Shown piece by piece: positions 14,742 through 23,006 of a stretch of DNA of 24,449 bases (the first letter of the stretch is position 1; each line of letters begins with the position of its first letter). Source of the stretch: FW021-bin31 sp964558275 (lineage in GTDB: Bacteria > Bacteroidota > Bacteroidia > Chitinophagales > Chitinophagaceae); assembly GCA_964558275.1 (NCBI GenBank), contig CAZLDH010000024.1, positions 1 to 24,449 on the forward strand, written 5' to 3'. The notes below the pieces were generated by a model. The model saw only the letters and a list, made by a program, of their open reading frames with translations, was not told where the DNA came from and made no database searches. Position numbers and translations under genes: made by a program.

Positions 14742-16427
14742 TCAAAATTTTTCCTCTGTAAGAAAGGTTTTTTCTATATTTTCTAAGCCTAAATAACTTT
14801 TATATTTATGTTTATAGTAATCATGTAAATCAGAATTCGGTTTATATACCTTGGATACCCCCATTTCCATAGATTTTTGTGCTTGTTCCATATTATCGTA
14901 TATCTGGGCAGCAACAGTAGCACACATACCTGCTCCAAGGGCGCAGGCTTCTTGGGCATCCACTACCCTAATCGGCATACCAATAACATCTGCAAGTACT
15001 TGCATAATATAAGATGACTTTTGAGAAATTCCTCCTACCGCAATCACTTCATTCAAACCCCCGCCACTCCTTTGGAATTGCTCTATAAAAGCTTTGGCGC
15101 CAAAAGCTGTAGCTTCTATCAGGGACTTGTGAATATGTGGAGCCGAGCCGGCAAGTGTCAAGCCTGTTATTGTTCCTTTCAAATTAAAATTGGCATTGGG
15201 AGACCTACGACCATTTATCCAATCTGTCGCGATTACAGCATTATCCTCCGGCAACACCTTTTCCGCATAATCATTCAAAGTAGGTATCATATCTTGATGA
15301 ACTTCTTCCATCAACTTTTCTTTTGTTTTTCCATCAAGAGTGGATGAATGTTTAACCATATTTTCAAAGGGCCAGAAGAGTATTTTTTGAAACCAGGCAT
15401 ACAAATCACCAAAACATGATTGTCCTCCCTCATAACCTATAAAACCCGGCAAAATCATATCTTCAGCTTGTTGAGGCACACCCACCACTTCTTTTTCATT
15501 TTTTGTACTCGGTGCAATAGTGATGGCCACCGTCGAAGTGCCCATAATCTCCACCATAGAATGAGCTTTGACTCCGGCTCCAATAGCGCCTGCATGACAA
15601 TCTAAATTTCCTACAGAAACCAGAACATCGCTATCCAATCCGAGTTTTGCTGACCATTTTTTCGTTAAGCTGCCAACAAATTGGTCGCAAGTATAAGCTT
15701 GTGGGTCAAAGGTATCTACCAAACCATCAAGTGCAGGATCAACTGCCTTGAAAAAATTGTTGGGAGGATACCCACCCCATTTTTTGTTCCACATAACACG
15801 TGAAGAAGCTATTCCCATTCCCCGCTTAATTTTATCCGGTTGGGTACAACCTGTTAATTCTCCCGGTAGCCAATCGCTTGCTTCTACAAATGAATGTGCT
15901 GCTGCTTTTATTTTGGAATCTTTAAATATATGTAGCGCTTTGGTCCAAAAATGCTCGATTGAGTAACTACCACATAAATCAGAACGAGTATAATCCGTTT
16001 CCCATTGCTTTGAAAAGCTATTTATTCTTTCACATTCCTTCTGTCCACTATGGTCTTTCCATAGTACAAACATCGCATTGGGATATTCTGAAAATTGTGA
16101 ATGCATTGCCAAAGGTGTTCCTTGTGCATCAACAGCAACAGGAGTTGAACCGGTAACCGCAATACTCAAGGCTACAATTTTGTGCTTGGCATCGGGAAAC
16201 ATTTCTAAAGCAGCATGCACTACATCTTCCATTGCTTCCAGATAATCTAAAGGATGTTGTCTAAAAATGGATTTTACAGGATCACAATACAAGCCCAGTT
16301 TCCATCTTTTGTAATCTTTCTTGGCACAAGCCAATTCTTTTCCTGTCTCTGCATGAATCAATACAGCCCTAACTGAATCAGTTCCAAAATCCAAACCAAG
16401 AACGATTTTTTTAGATCGTGTTATCAC
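14742..16427 (-). CDS. FGGY-family carbohydrate kinase, ribulokinase (AraB)-like
   Basis: 561 residues, close to the usual length of ribulokinase. The N-terminal phosphate loop GLDFGTDSVRA is at 11-21, the FGGY catalytic Asp276 lies in GNLDCHAGAIGAG, followed by the adenosine-binding MGTST (295-299), and the C-terminal motif GGISQKSSYIMQV is present. Ribulokinase phosphorylates the 5-hydroxyl of 2-ketopentoses, and E. coli AraB accepts several. Start is GTG at 16427, preceded by a strong AAAGGAG at 4 bases spacing; no ATG is available there. It lies between the HAD phosphatase and RpiB-like genes with 39 and 29 bp gaps. Without araA and araD nearby, the natural substrate need not be L-ribulose. 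Confidence 0.87.
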   Translation of the reverse strand: MITRSKKIVLGLDFGTDSVRAVLIHAETGKELACAKKDYKRWKLGLYCDPVKSIFRQHPLDYLEAMEDVVHAALEMFPDAKHKIVALSIAVTGSTPVAVDAQGTPLAMHSQFSEYPNAMFVLWKDHSGQKECERINSFSKQWETDYTRSDLCGSYSIEHFWTKALHIFKDSKIKAAAHSFVEASDWLPGELTGCTQPDKIKRGMGIASSRVMWNKKWGGYPPNNFFKAVDPALDGLVDTFDPQAYTCDQFVGSLTKKWSAKLGLDSDVLVSVGNLDCHAGAIGAGVKAHSMVEIMGTSTVAITIAPSTKNEKEVVGVPQQAEDMILPGFIGYEGGQSCFGDLYAWFQKILFWPFENMVKHSSTLDGKTKEKLMEEVHQDMIPTLNDYAEKVLPEDNAVIATDWINGRRSPNANFNLKGTITGLTLAGSAPHIHKSLIEATAFGAKAFIEQFQRSGGGLNEVIAVGGISQKSSYIMQVLADVIGMPIRVVDAQEACALGAGMCATVAAQIYDNMEQAQKSMEMGVSKVYKPNSDLHDYYKHKYKSYLGLENIEKTFLTEEKF

Positions 16428-16466
16428 AATACTCCTTTAAATATTATTAAATTTAACCTAAATAAA

Positions 16467-17324
16467 TTATTCATAAATATAATTAAAAAGGTTTCCTAAT
16501 TCTTTTATACTTGGCAAAACCATATCTATAGCTGGAGTAGCTTTTTCTGCATCCTCCAATTCGGCTTCACCGGAAAGCACCAATATCCCTAACGCTTTTG
16601 CATGCTGTGCCATCTTCATATCGGTATAAATACGATCTCCTACCATGGCAATCTGTTCAGGTTGTAGCCCTTTAGCGCTTAGAATCCCATCTAACATTTC
16701 CGGTCGGGGTTTACCAAGTACTTTATCAGGCTTTCTTCCTGTTGCGGCTGCTATACAAGCATATATAGATCCGCAATCCACCAGTACAACCGGTTGATCG
16801 GTAGGGCAAACCCAATCAGGATTGGTAGCGAGGTAGGGAACACCCTCTTTTGCCCACCATGCAGCTCTACACAATCTAGAATAAGTCAAACTCTTATCAA
16901 AAGCCACTATCAAGGCATCCGGCACATCTTCAGAAGAATCCAAAGTAGAAATAAAATCGTTTTTTTCAAATTCTTTTATCATACTTGGCGTTCCTAATAT
17001 AAACAAACGCTTCCATTCGGGATGGAAATGCTTCAGATAATCCATTGTAGCTTGTGCAGAGGTGTATATTTCCTCTGCCGTAGCCTCAATCCCTAAAGAT
17101 TTCAATTTTTTCAAATAATCTGTTGTGCTTTGGGATGGGTTATTGGTAAGAAAGGAGTAACTAATTCCCAATTTTCTCAACTTTTGAAGAAAATCAACGG
17201 TATAAGGAAAGATTGTTTTCCCATTATAAATAGTTCCATCCATATCTAAAGCCACATGTTTGATTTTCTTTAGTTTCTCAACAATGTGTGAGGACGCATC
17301 TTGTATATTCTCAATATAATTCAT
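16467..17324 (-). CDS. HAD-IIA family phosphatase (NagD/AraL-like)
   Basis: 285 residues of haloacid dehalogenase subfamily IIA. Motif I is ALDMDGT with nucleophile Asp27 and Asp29, motif II LTNNPS, motif III Lys in VLGKPRPEML, motif IV VGDRIYTD; a large C2 cap lies between II and III. Members include NagD, glycerol-phosphate phosphatase and AraL, a sugar-phosphate phosphatase of the B. subtilis arabinose operon. Its ATG lies inside the last codons of the dehydrogenase gene, a 14-base overlap, so the two are translated together. It may dephosphorylate a polyol phosphate or glycerol phosphate made by that enzyme, or remove toxic pathway intermediates. Substrate is unassigned. Confidence 0.9.
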   Translation of the reverse strand: MNYIENIQDASSHIVEKLKKIKHVALDMDGTIYNGKTIFPYTVDFLQKLRKLGISYSFLTNNPSQSTTDYLKKLKSLGIEATAEEIYTSAQATMDYLKHFHPEWKRLFILGTPSMIKEFEKNDFISTLDSSEDVPDALIVAFDKSLTYSRLCRAAWWAKEGVPYLATNPDWVCPTDQPVVLVDCGSIYACIAAATGRKPDKVLGKPRPEMLDGILSAKGLQPEQIAMVGDRIYTDMKMAQHAKALGILVLSGEAELEDAEKATPAIDMVLPSIKELGNLFNYIYE

Positions 17325-18669
17325 CTATCCACTGGTTAAGATATCCTGTTCTTACTGCCACATCCAAAACGGTAAACCTGGTTCTTATTTTTTGTGCTTT
17401 ATAAAAAGTCTTCTTAAGCCTACTTTTTGTAATACCGATGTGTTCACATTCCACTGGTGCGCCTGCCAATGCTAAAGCTTCTTTGGCTTTATGGTAAGGA
17501 ATAATTTGTTCTTTCAGACGTTCTTTTATTTCAAGCCAATTCTCTTTCAACATATAAAGTTGTTTTTCTAAGGCATCCTTCTCTATATACTTTCCTGTTA
17601 TTTGTTCAGCTGCAAACTTTCGAGGACCTTCTTCTTCAAACAACTTATTAACCTCTTCTATTTGATTTTCTAAAGGCTTCCATAGAGCAACCGCTTTCTT
17701 TACATCTAATTGTTCAAAAGAAGTTTCAAGCACTCGTTCATACAGTGCGGTAGTGGTAAGTAAACCTATGCCCACTTTAAAACCATGAGACGGGACTTGT
17801 TCGTCTTGTTCCTTATACAATCCATATTTCCGTGCCATTTCTCCTTTGAAAGTGTGATGCTCCATATCCCAAGTATGGCTAAACTGATGCTCTGCACCGG
17901 AAGCCGGACGACTGGACTGATACGACTGCATCGCAAATCCTCCAAGCATAAGTCCTTCTATTAAAGGCTCAATAGCAGAAACAGTTCCTGCTTTTACACC
18001 ACTAGGATCTTTCAATGCATTACTTAACCCATCTTGAACAATATGCCAAGATTGATAATCTAAGGATTCTTCTCCTAAGGCATCAGCAAATATCCAATCG
18101 GCGCCACCGGGTATTTTGGCATATAAATCTGCATAGCCCGAGGCATTATTAATAGCAGGGGCTGCACTAATAGTATTTAAGTCCCCCACAATAACTTGAG
18201 GTGCAGAACATTTCATAGTCTGTTTTGCACCCTCCTTGGTAATAGAAGCACCAAAAGCAGAATACCCATCCATGGAGGCTGCCGTGGCTACACACATATA
18301 AGGTCTGCCCAGCTCTGCACTACTAAGTTTTGTTAAATCGTTTATCACACCTGATCCAACAGCGATGGCAATTCCGTCAACTTGTTTCAAATATTCCTTC
18401 ACTTGTTGAACAAAATAATAATTTGCATACAAATTAGGATCATCAATAACCAAAGGATCACATGCTTCCAAATCTTTATCGGATAAAAGACGATGAATAG
18501 ATTTACCTGCTACTGCATAGGTATTTTTATCTGCAATAAGCATACTTTTTTTTCCGGGAAATTGTGTTTTAAAAATTGTAGGGATTTCCCTGACAATATC
18601 CTTTCCTATTTTTAAAAACTGAGTTTCTCTTGCAAGGTTTAGTGCGTTTTCTAAACTTGTTTTTGGCAT
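17311..18669 (-). CDS. sn-glycerol-1-phosphate dehydrogenase / AraM-EgsA family dehydrogenase
   Basis: 452 residues of the iron-dependent alcohol dehydrogenase superfamily, AraM/EgsA branch. NAD-binding is shown by VGSGVINDLTK at 104-114 and VATAASMDGYSA at 127-138. Metal ligands are likely Asp181 in SGYADLYAK, His261 in SGAEHQFSH, and His295 in VPSHGFKVG. The family reduces dihydroxyacetone phosphate to sn-glycerol 1-phosphate (archaeal lipid synthesis; AraM in B. subtilis). This copy is longer than B. subtilis AraM (about 394 residues), mostly in its C-terminal half. It is the first gene of the polyol cluster, with a TAAGTTTG promoter element and a palindrome upstream. Its true substrate may be another polyol phosphate; this is inference from context. 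Confidence 0.87.
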   Translation of the reverse strand: MPKTSLENALNLARETQFLKIGKDIVREIPTIFKTQFPGKKSMLIADKNTYAVAGKSIHRLLSDKDLEACDPLVIDDPNLYANYYFVQQVKEYLKQVDGIAIAVGSGVINDLTKLSSAELGRPYMCVATAASMDGYSAFGASITKEGAKQTMKCSAPQVIVGDLNTISAAPAINNASGYADLYAKIPGGADWIFADALGEESLDYQSWHIVQDGLSNALKDPSGVKAGTVSAIEPLIEGLMLGGFAMQSYQSSRPASGAEHQFSHTWDMEHHTFKGEMARKYGLYKEQDEQVPSHGFKVGIGLLTTTALYERVLETSFEQLDVKKAVALWKPLENQIEEVNKLFEEEGPRKFAAEQITGKYIEKDALEKQLYMLKENWLEIKERLKEQIIPYHKAKEALALAGAPVECEHIGITKSRLKKTFYKAQKIRTRFTVLDVAVRTGYLNQWIDELY

Positions 18670-18731
18670 AAAATATTCAATTCTTTATTTTTCTAACCTT
18701 TTAAAGACAATATAACTTACATATACTTTCA

Positions 18732-18739
18732 CAAACTTA
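18732..18739 (-). promoter_or_regulatory. Putative -7 promoter element of the polyol operon
   Basis: TAAGTTTG on the minus strand fits TAnnTTTG exactly and lies about 63 bases upstream of the AraM-like ATG. The -33 position falls in an AT-rich palindrome with a T run instead of a clear TTTG. Confidence 0.55.
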
Positions 18740-18742
18740 CGA

Positions 18743-18767
18743 TTATTTTTTATTTATTAAAAAATAA
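18743..18767. promoter_or_regulatory. Perfect 10-bp AT inverted repeat, possible operator
   Basis: Arms TTATTTTTTA (18743-18752) and TAAAAAATAA (18758-18767) surround 5 bases. It overlaps the expected -33 region of the AraM-operon promoter, which suits a regulator-binding site. The AT-only composition also allows chance or a weak terminator. Confidence 0.4.
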
Positions 18768-18770
18768 CTT

Positions 18771-19106
18771 TTAAAATCTATTGTGGGATTGGTTTTTAAA
18801 GATTATGAATGAAAGGGGCATTGATAATTGTAAGGCTTCAATTCTTCGCTCTCGACGGATAAGTTTAATCCATTGATCTTGAGAATATCCACTATATCTG
18901 GGTAAAGTAACACCTGCTTCTGACATGTCTAATCTTGCCCTTGTCCTAACTTGATTAATACAGTCTTTCGCCAAATCATCTATCTCATTTTGCATAATTT
19001 TGGCTTCTGCATAAGTTAGTAAAACTTCAGCATAACGAATTAATCCAAATTCAAAATCATAAGAAAAAAATGAAGGTTTAAGAAAGTTTTCGAAAAAAAA
19101 GATATT
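18771..19106 (-). pseudogene. SusD/RagB family remnant (internal fragment)
   Basis: The minus-strand frame is open from 19106, just after a TGA, to the stop at 18771. It reads as the C-terminal third of a SusD lipoprotein: LIRYAEVLLTYAEAK followed by INQVRTRA and WIKLIRRERRIE, the segment that in SusD proteins precedes LAFEG and YDLRRW. After RRERRIE the similarity stops and the sequence continues as unrelated residues to a stop. The upstream part, including the lipoprotein signal, and any susC are absent. The fragment of about 110 codons is therefore broken at both ends. SusD proteins capture glycans at the cell surface with SusC, so a utilisation locus once lay here or was moved in. Together with the promoter and palindrome elements it accounts for most of the gene-free stretch 18670-19178. 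Confidence 0.8.
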
Positions 19107-19114
19107 TCAGAAAA

Positions 19115-19156
19115 AGATAGCTATCTCACATCCCCTTTTTTACGACCTTTGTCGTA
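19115..19156. promoter_or_regulatory. Two short palindromes upstream of plsC
   Basis: AGATAGCTATCT (19115-19126) is a perfect 12-bp palindrome. TACGAC (19141-19146) and GTCGTA (19151-19156) form a 6-bp hairpin with loop CTTT. They lie 29 to 70 bases ahead of the plsC ATG and could be an operator or leader structure. No exact TAnnTTTG is present; GACCTTTG at 19144-19151 is one base off. Confidence 0.35.
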
Positions 19157-19184
19157 CTTTTAAGCCTTCATTAAAGGAATGATT

Positions 19185-19934
19185 ATGAAGAAAATACTTG
19201 GTCATCTCTATGCCTTCTGGCTATTAATTTGTTTTGCATTAACCTTAATTTTAGTGGCCATCCCCACTGCCATTTGTCAATATACCATCAAAGATGAGGT
19301 TAAAAAGACAGCTGCTATACTCCGTTGGTACAGGATATGGATGAAGATTTTAATGACTTTGGTTTTTTGTAGAATAACCGTAAAGGGTAGAACACATTTT
19401 CAAAAAAATCAGAATTATATTGTCACAGTAAATCACAATGCACTTTTTGATATTCTCGTATCCACGCCTAGTGTTCCATTTGCGAGTAAAACCCTGGCTA
19501 AGGCAGAGCTGGCCAAGATTCCTATCTTCGGCTTGGTTTATCGCAGCGGCTCTATCTTAGTGGATCGGAAAAATGCGAAGAGTAGGGCAAATAGTATGAA
19601 AGAGATGACAAATACTTTGCATCAGGGGATGCATCTTATTTTATATCCGGAAGGCACTCGAAACAAAACATCAGCTCCACTGAAATCCTTTCATGACGGT
19701 GCTTTCAGTATGGCCATAGCACACCAGAAACCCATTATTCCTGCTCTCCTATTTAATACAAGAAAAATACTTCCTCCGGGAAAGAAATTTTTTGCAGTTC
19801 CTCATGCTGTAGAAATGCACTTTCTCCCCCCTATTCCTGTAAAAGGATTGACATCTAAAGATGTTCCCGAATTAAAAGAAAAAGTATTTAAACTAATGAC
19901 AGAATACTATATACATAGTATGAGCACAAAATAG
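19185..19934 (+). CDS. plsC: 1-acyl-sn-glycerol-3-phosphate acyltransferase (PlsC family)
   Basis: 249 residues from the ATG at 19185. That start has AAGGA six bases upstream; the in-frame ATG at 19179 would abut the same site with no spacing, so it is less likely. One or two hydrophobic N-terminal segments anchor the protein in the inner membrane. The acyltransferase HX4D motif is NHNALFD (83-89), and the glycerol-phosphate binding LYPEGTR is at 153-159. PlsC adds the second acyl chain to lysophosphatidic acid, making phosphatidic acid for phospholipids. Some family members act on other lysolipids such as ornithine lipids, which I cannot exclude. It is convergent with lptD. Confidence 0.88.
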   Translation: MKKILGHLYAFWLLICFALTLILVAIPTAICQYTIKDEVKKTAAILRWYRIWMKILMTLVFCRITVKGRTHFQKNQNYIVTVNHNALFDILVSTPSVPFASKTLAKAELAKIPIFGLVYRSGSILVDRKNAKSRANSMKEMTNTLHQGMHLILYPEGTRNKTSAPLKSFHDGAFSMAIAHQKPIIPALLFNTRKILPPGKKFFAVPHAVEMHFLPPIPVKGLTSKDVPELKEKVFKLMTEYYIHSMSTK

Positions 19935-19972
19935 AGAAAATTCAGCAACCAAAGAATACAACATCATTCCAC

Positions 19973-20003
19973 ATTCATCATTAATAATTCATCATTAATA
20001 ATT
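19973..20003. repeat. Tandem 14-bp direct repeat between plsC and lptD
   Basis: ATTCATCATTAATA occurs twice without mismatch (19973-19986, 19987-20000), followed by the first three bases of a third copy. It occupies the short convergent gap and has no coding role. Confidence 0.85.
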
Positions 20004-20009
20004 AAAAAG

Positions 20010-22853
20010 TCATCGCTTTCGCCCCCCAAAGACATCATAGAACTGTCGATTTCTAGAAATTTTAAGGTCATGTAATAATGCTGATGTCGGGCTTATTGTA
20101 ATACTAAACGATTTATAGAATCCCATTGGAACAATACTTATGTTCATACGCCAGCAATGCAAATCTCTAGTGAGGTTAATCGTTGTATAAGTCAATTTTT
20201 TGTGAATAAAATCAAAACCACTGCTTAAACTCACCTTCCATTTTGGCGTAAGATTAAAACTACCGCTAAAACGTAGAGATTGTGCATAAATAGTGGTATC
20301 CCTTTTATAATCAGGTGTTCTGGTTTTCCTGAAATTTAAACTATAAGAAAGATTTACAGACCAAGGGATATCAAAATCTACATAATCACCAGGATTTTCT
20401 CTCCTGCGCAACATTTCTTCCTGGGTGTTTTCTAATGGATTATTATTTAATGGATTATCATCTTCAACATTTTCTTGTTCTGCCTTTTTTTCTCCTTGTT
20501 TTGATTTGAAATTTGTACTCAGACTAACAGAACCATTTCTAATTTGACCGATACTAAAGTCACCCTGTTCCCAAACATATTTATCAATTCTTCTTCCATA
20601 TTGATTGTGAACATAAGGGTCGATTGTTGCCCGGGCAGAGATATTCATTTTCTTAAATAAAGTCGTTCTTGCATGTAGGGAGAAATTAGATAAATTAAAG
20701 GAATCTGCAACAAGGTTATATGATCCTGAAACACCAAATCCCTCCAGTAATTTAACCTTCTTGATTCCCCCATTTGCCGTATCTTTATCGCTATGCACCT
20801 TCATTTCCAAACTATTTTCTAGACTAAAAGAAACGCCACCATAACGCCCTTCAGAGAATGGACCATTCCCAATATTATCAAAATAAGAAAACCGTTGCAT
20901 AGGTACATGCGCACCAGTATCTACTCTGACAGAGTAATAATATTGCTTATTTAAGTCAGGTTTATAACTTAAGCTTATGCTGGGACGCATTACATGACGA
21001 ATTGCCTGAATTTTAGCATCTTTATTTTTTTTATTAAATTTAAACATTCCATAAACGGTAGAACCTAAGGAAACTCCGGTAGTCACCTCTCTTGCAGTAT
21101 AAAAGCCATGTTGTAAACTTGTATCCAATCTATTTTTATCAGGATCAAAAGACACCGTTCTTTTTTTCAAATACCAACGTTCTGTATAACTTACACTGGG
21201 AGAAATATGTAAAAAATTAAATGCAGGCAACGATAGAGAGATAGGAACGCGATGTTGTATTCCGGTTTTAAATTTATTGAAAAAATCAGGTCCTAAAAAA
21301 TCTTTTTCCTTTACACTTACAGAATTCCGCATACTCAAAGAATACCCAACTCCTATTTTTTGATACCATTTTGGAGTGCCTACGAAGTCTTGTGGTTGAA
21401 AAGGGTAAATCGTGCTCATATTGAAAGACAAAGAAGGCAATGTCAAGTTAATTCTCTTTGTGCTGGTATTCTGACTGTGGTTGGCATTTAATGTCAAGTT
21501 AAAGGGAGAACCTTTCCATCGTTTGGAGAAGGAAATAGAAGAACTGAGAATATTATTCAGTCTTTCATTTGCATCTCTAACATTATATCTTGTATATGAA
21601 GAAGTTCCGGCATTCACACTGGCTGAAAAGGAGACACCCGGATGTGCTTTTGGATCCATCCGATGAGACCACCTAATCCTAAAATCTTTAGACTTTGTAA
21701 AATCGGTCGTTTCAGGATCACCAAAACGAGTAGAGTTAATACTAAGATTTAAGGACCCACTATATTTATATCTTTTATAATATCTGGGGTTAAATCTAAT
21801 CCCCCAACTACCATAGGAATAAATATCTCCCCTAACAGTCAGATCCAAATGCTCTCCAAGACCAAAATAATAACCACCATTTGTTAAACCCAATCCTTTT
21901 TGTTGTGTCACTTCATAGGTCGGAGGAAGTATTCCTGTTCGCTGACCATTAGACAACGGAAATATAGCAAATGGAATGAATAGTGGTGTTGGCACGCCTT
22001 CAACAACAAGATTTGCGGGTCCAGAAATAAGTACTTTATCAGGAATTATTTTTACTTTTTCCGCATGAAAGCCAAAGTGAGGGGGATCAACGTCACAGGT
22101 TGTAAAAAAAGCAGAGTGACTATTGATTGAGTTATCAGGTAATCTTTTTACTACATCCCCATAAAGAAACCCTTCTCCTTGTTTGGTAACCGTATTATAT
22201 ATTTTCCCTTTTTTACTCTTAAAATCATACAACATAGAATCCGACTGAAATGGTTGTTGCCCTTTTTGAGAGAATATTGGTGATCCTATATGTTTAGCAG
22301 AATCTATAGCATATTTAGCTTTTAACATATTACTGGATTGATCAAAATCAACTATAGCAGCTTTTAAATCTATATCATTAAATTTGGTTGTTGTTTTCCC
22401 ATAAAGATGAAATGTTTTGGTAGGTACATCCAAAACCATAGAATCTTCGGCTTCATATTTCACCAATCCACTCAATGTATCTTTTGATATGGGCATATTT
22501 ATTTGATATCCTGTTGTATCTAGAGAATCCACCAACGTGTCTGATGCAAGAGAATCTCCCACCACAGTAAGCGAATCTTCAGTTAATATTGTCGTATCTT
22601 CTTCCTGAAATCCGCTATTATTAATTTCTATCATTTCGTTATTGGGGATAGTGTCCATAATAATCATTAATTTTTTGTTAATTAACGGCTTATAACTATC
22701 CTTGGTAAAGTAGTAGGTATGATGATTCAGATGTATATCATGAGCGACCGCGACAGTAGAAGATACTGTAACCAAAGCCACTAAACACAGGAAAAACCAG
22801 CATTTTGAAGACTTTGTTTTATGATAAAAGTAAAATGTATCCAAACCACCCAT
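20010..22853 (-). CDS. lptD: LptD/OstA-like LPS assembly outer membrane protein
   Basis: 947 residues from the ATG at 22853; a TTG five codons upstream could extend it, but ATG is preferred. A long basic N-region is followed by a signal-peptide core ending near TVAVA, then a Ser/Thr/Asp-rich linker. An OstA-type jellyroll follows (about 120-280), with the conserved TTCDVDPPHFGFHA and the FPLSNGQRTGILPP segment. A large C-terminal beta-barrel continues to the end, with alternating aromatic strands and a very late MNISIVPMGFYKSF. LptD is the outer-membrane translocon that inserts lipopolysaccharide with LptE. The barrel has an acidic, Glu/Asn-rich insertion (QENVEDDNPLNNN), probably an extracellular loop. 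Divergent from the amidase gene. Confidence 0.85.
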   Translation of the reverse strand: MGGLDTFYFYHKTKSSKCWFFLCLVALVTVSSTVAVAHDIHLNHHTYYFTKDSYKPLINKKLMIIMDTIPNNEMIEINNSGFQEEDTTILTEDSLTVVGDSLASDTLVDSLDTTGYQINMPISKDTLSGLVKYEAEDSMVLDVPTKTFHLYGKTTTKFNDIDLKAAIVDFDQSSNMLKAKYAIDSAKHIGSPIFSQKGQQPFQSDSMLYDFKSKKGKIYNTVTKQGEGFLYGDVVKRLPDNSINSHSAFFTTCDVDPPHFGFHAEKVKIIPDKVLISGPANLVVEGVPTPLFIPFAIFPLSNGQRTGILPPTYEVTQQKGLGLTNGGYYFGLGEHLDLTVRGDIYSYGSWGIRFNPRYYKRYKYSGSLNLSINSTRFGDPETTDFTKSKDFRIRWSHRMDPKAHPGVSFSASVNAGTSSYTRYNVRDANERLNNILSSSISFSKRWKGSPFNLTLNANHSQNTSTKRINLTLPSLSFNMSTIYPFQPQDFVGTPKWYQKIGVGYSLSMRNSVSVKEKDFLGPDFFNKFKTGIQHRVPISLSLPAFNFLHISPSVSYTERWYLKKRTVSFDPDKNRLDTSLQHGFYTAREVTTGVSLGSTVYGMFKFNKKNKDAKIQAIRHVMRPSISLSYKPDLNKQYYYSVRVDTGAHVPMQRFSYFDNIGNGPFSEGRYGGVSFSLENSLEMKVHSDKDTANGGIKKVKLLEGFGVSGSYNLVADSFNLSNFSLHARTTLFKKMNISARATIDPYVHNQYGRRIDKYVWEQGDFSIGQIRNGSVSLSTNFKSKQGEKKAEQENVEDDNPLNNNPLENTQEEMLRRRENPGDYVDFDIPWSVNLSYSLNFRKTRTPDYKRDTTIYAQSLRFSGSFNLTPKWKVSLSSGFDFIHKKLTYTTINLTRDLHCWRMNISIVPMGFYKSFSITISPTSALLHDLKISRNRQFYDVFGGRKR

Positions 22854-22950
22854 ATTATTAAAGCGCAAACCTACAAGATTTCCTTCATTTCTCCTGCAAA
22901 ATAAATAGGAAGTAACTAAAAAACAAGTACTTTTTTTATTAAAAACCCCT

Positions 22951-22958
22951 TAATTTTG
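22951..22958 (+). promoter_or_regulatory. Promoter -7 element of the amidase gene
   Basis: TAATTTTG matches TAnnTTTG exactly, 48 bases upstream of the ATG at 23007. A T run at about 22931-22937 sits near the -33 position. It overlaps the TTG at 22956, arguing against that TTG as a start codon. Confidence 0.6.
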
Positions 22959-23006
22959 CTCGGTATAATTATCAGAGATTTTGTAAAAGCATTTTTGGTT
23001 CTAGAC

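Noticed and set aside
18771..18995. Small intact hypothetical gene of 74 codons
   Set aside because: The same frame continues upstream of its ATG with SusD motifs, so it is a gene remnant and not a separate gene.
19179..19184. ATG two codons upstream as plsC start
   Set aside because: It directly abuts AAGGA with no spacing, while the next ATG has a six-base spacing.
22956..23006. TTG-initiated N-terminal extension of the amidase
   Set aside because: The TTG lies inside the TAATTTTG promoter element, and the ATG at 23007 starts a standard signal peptide.
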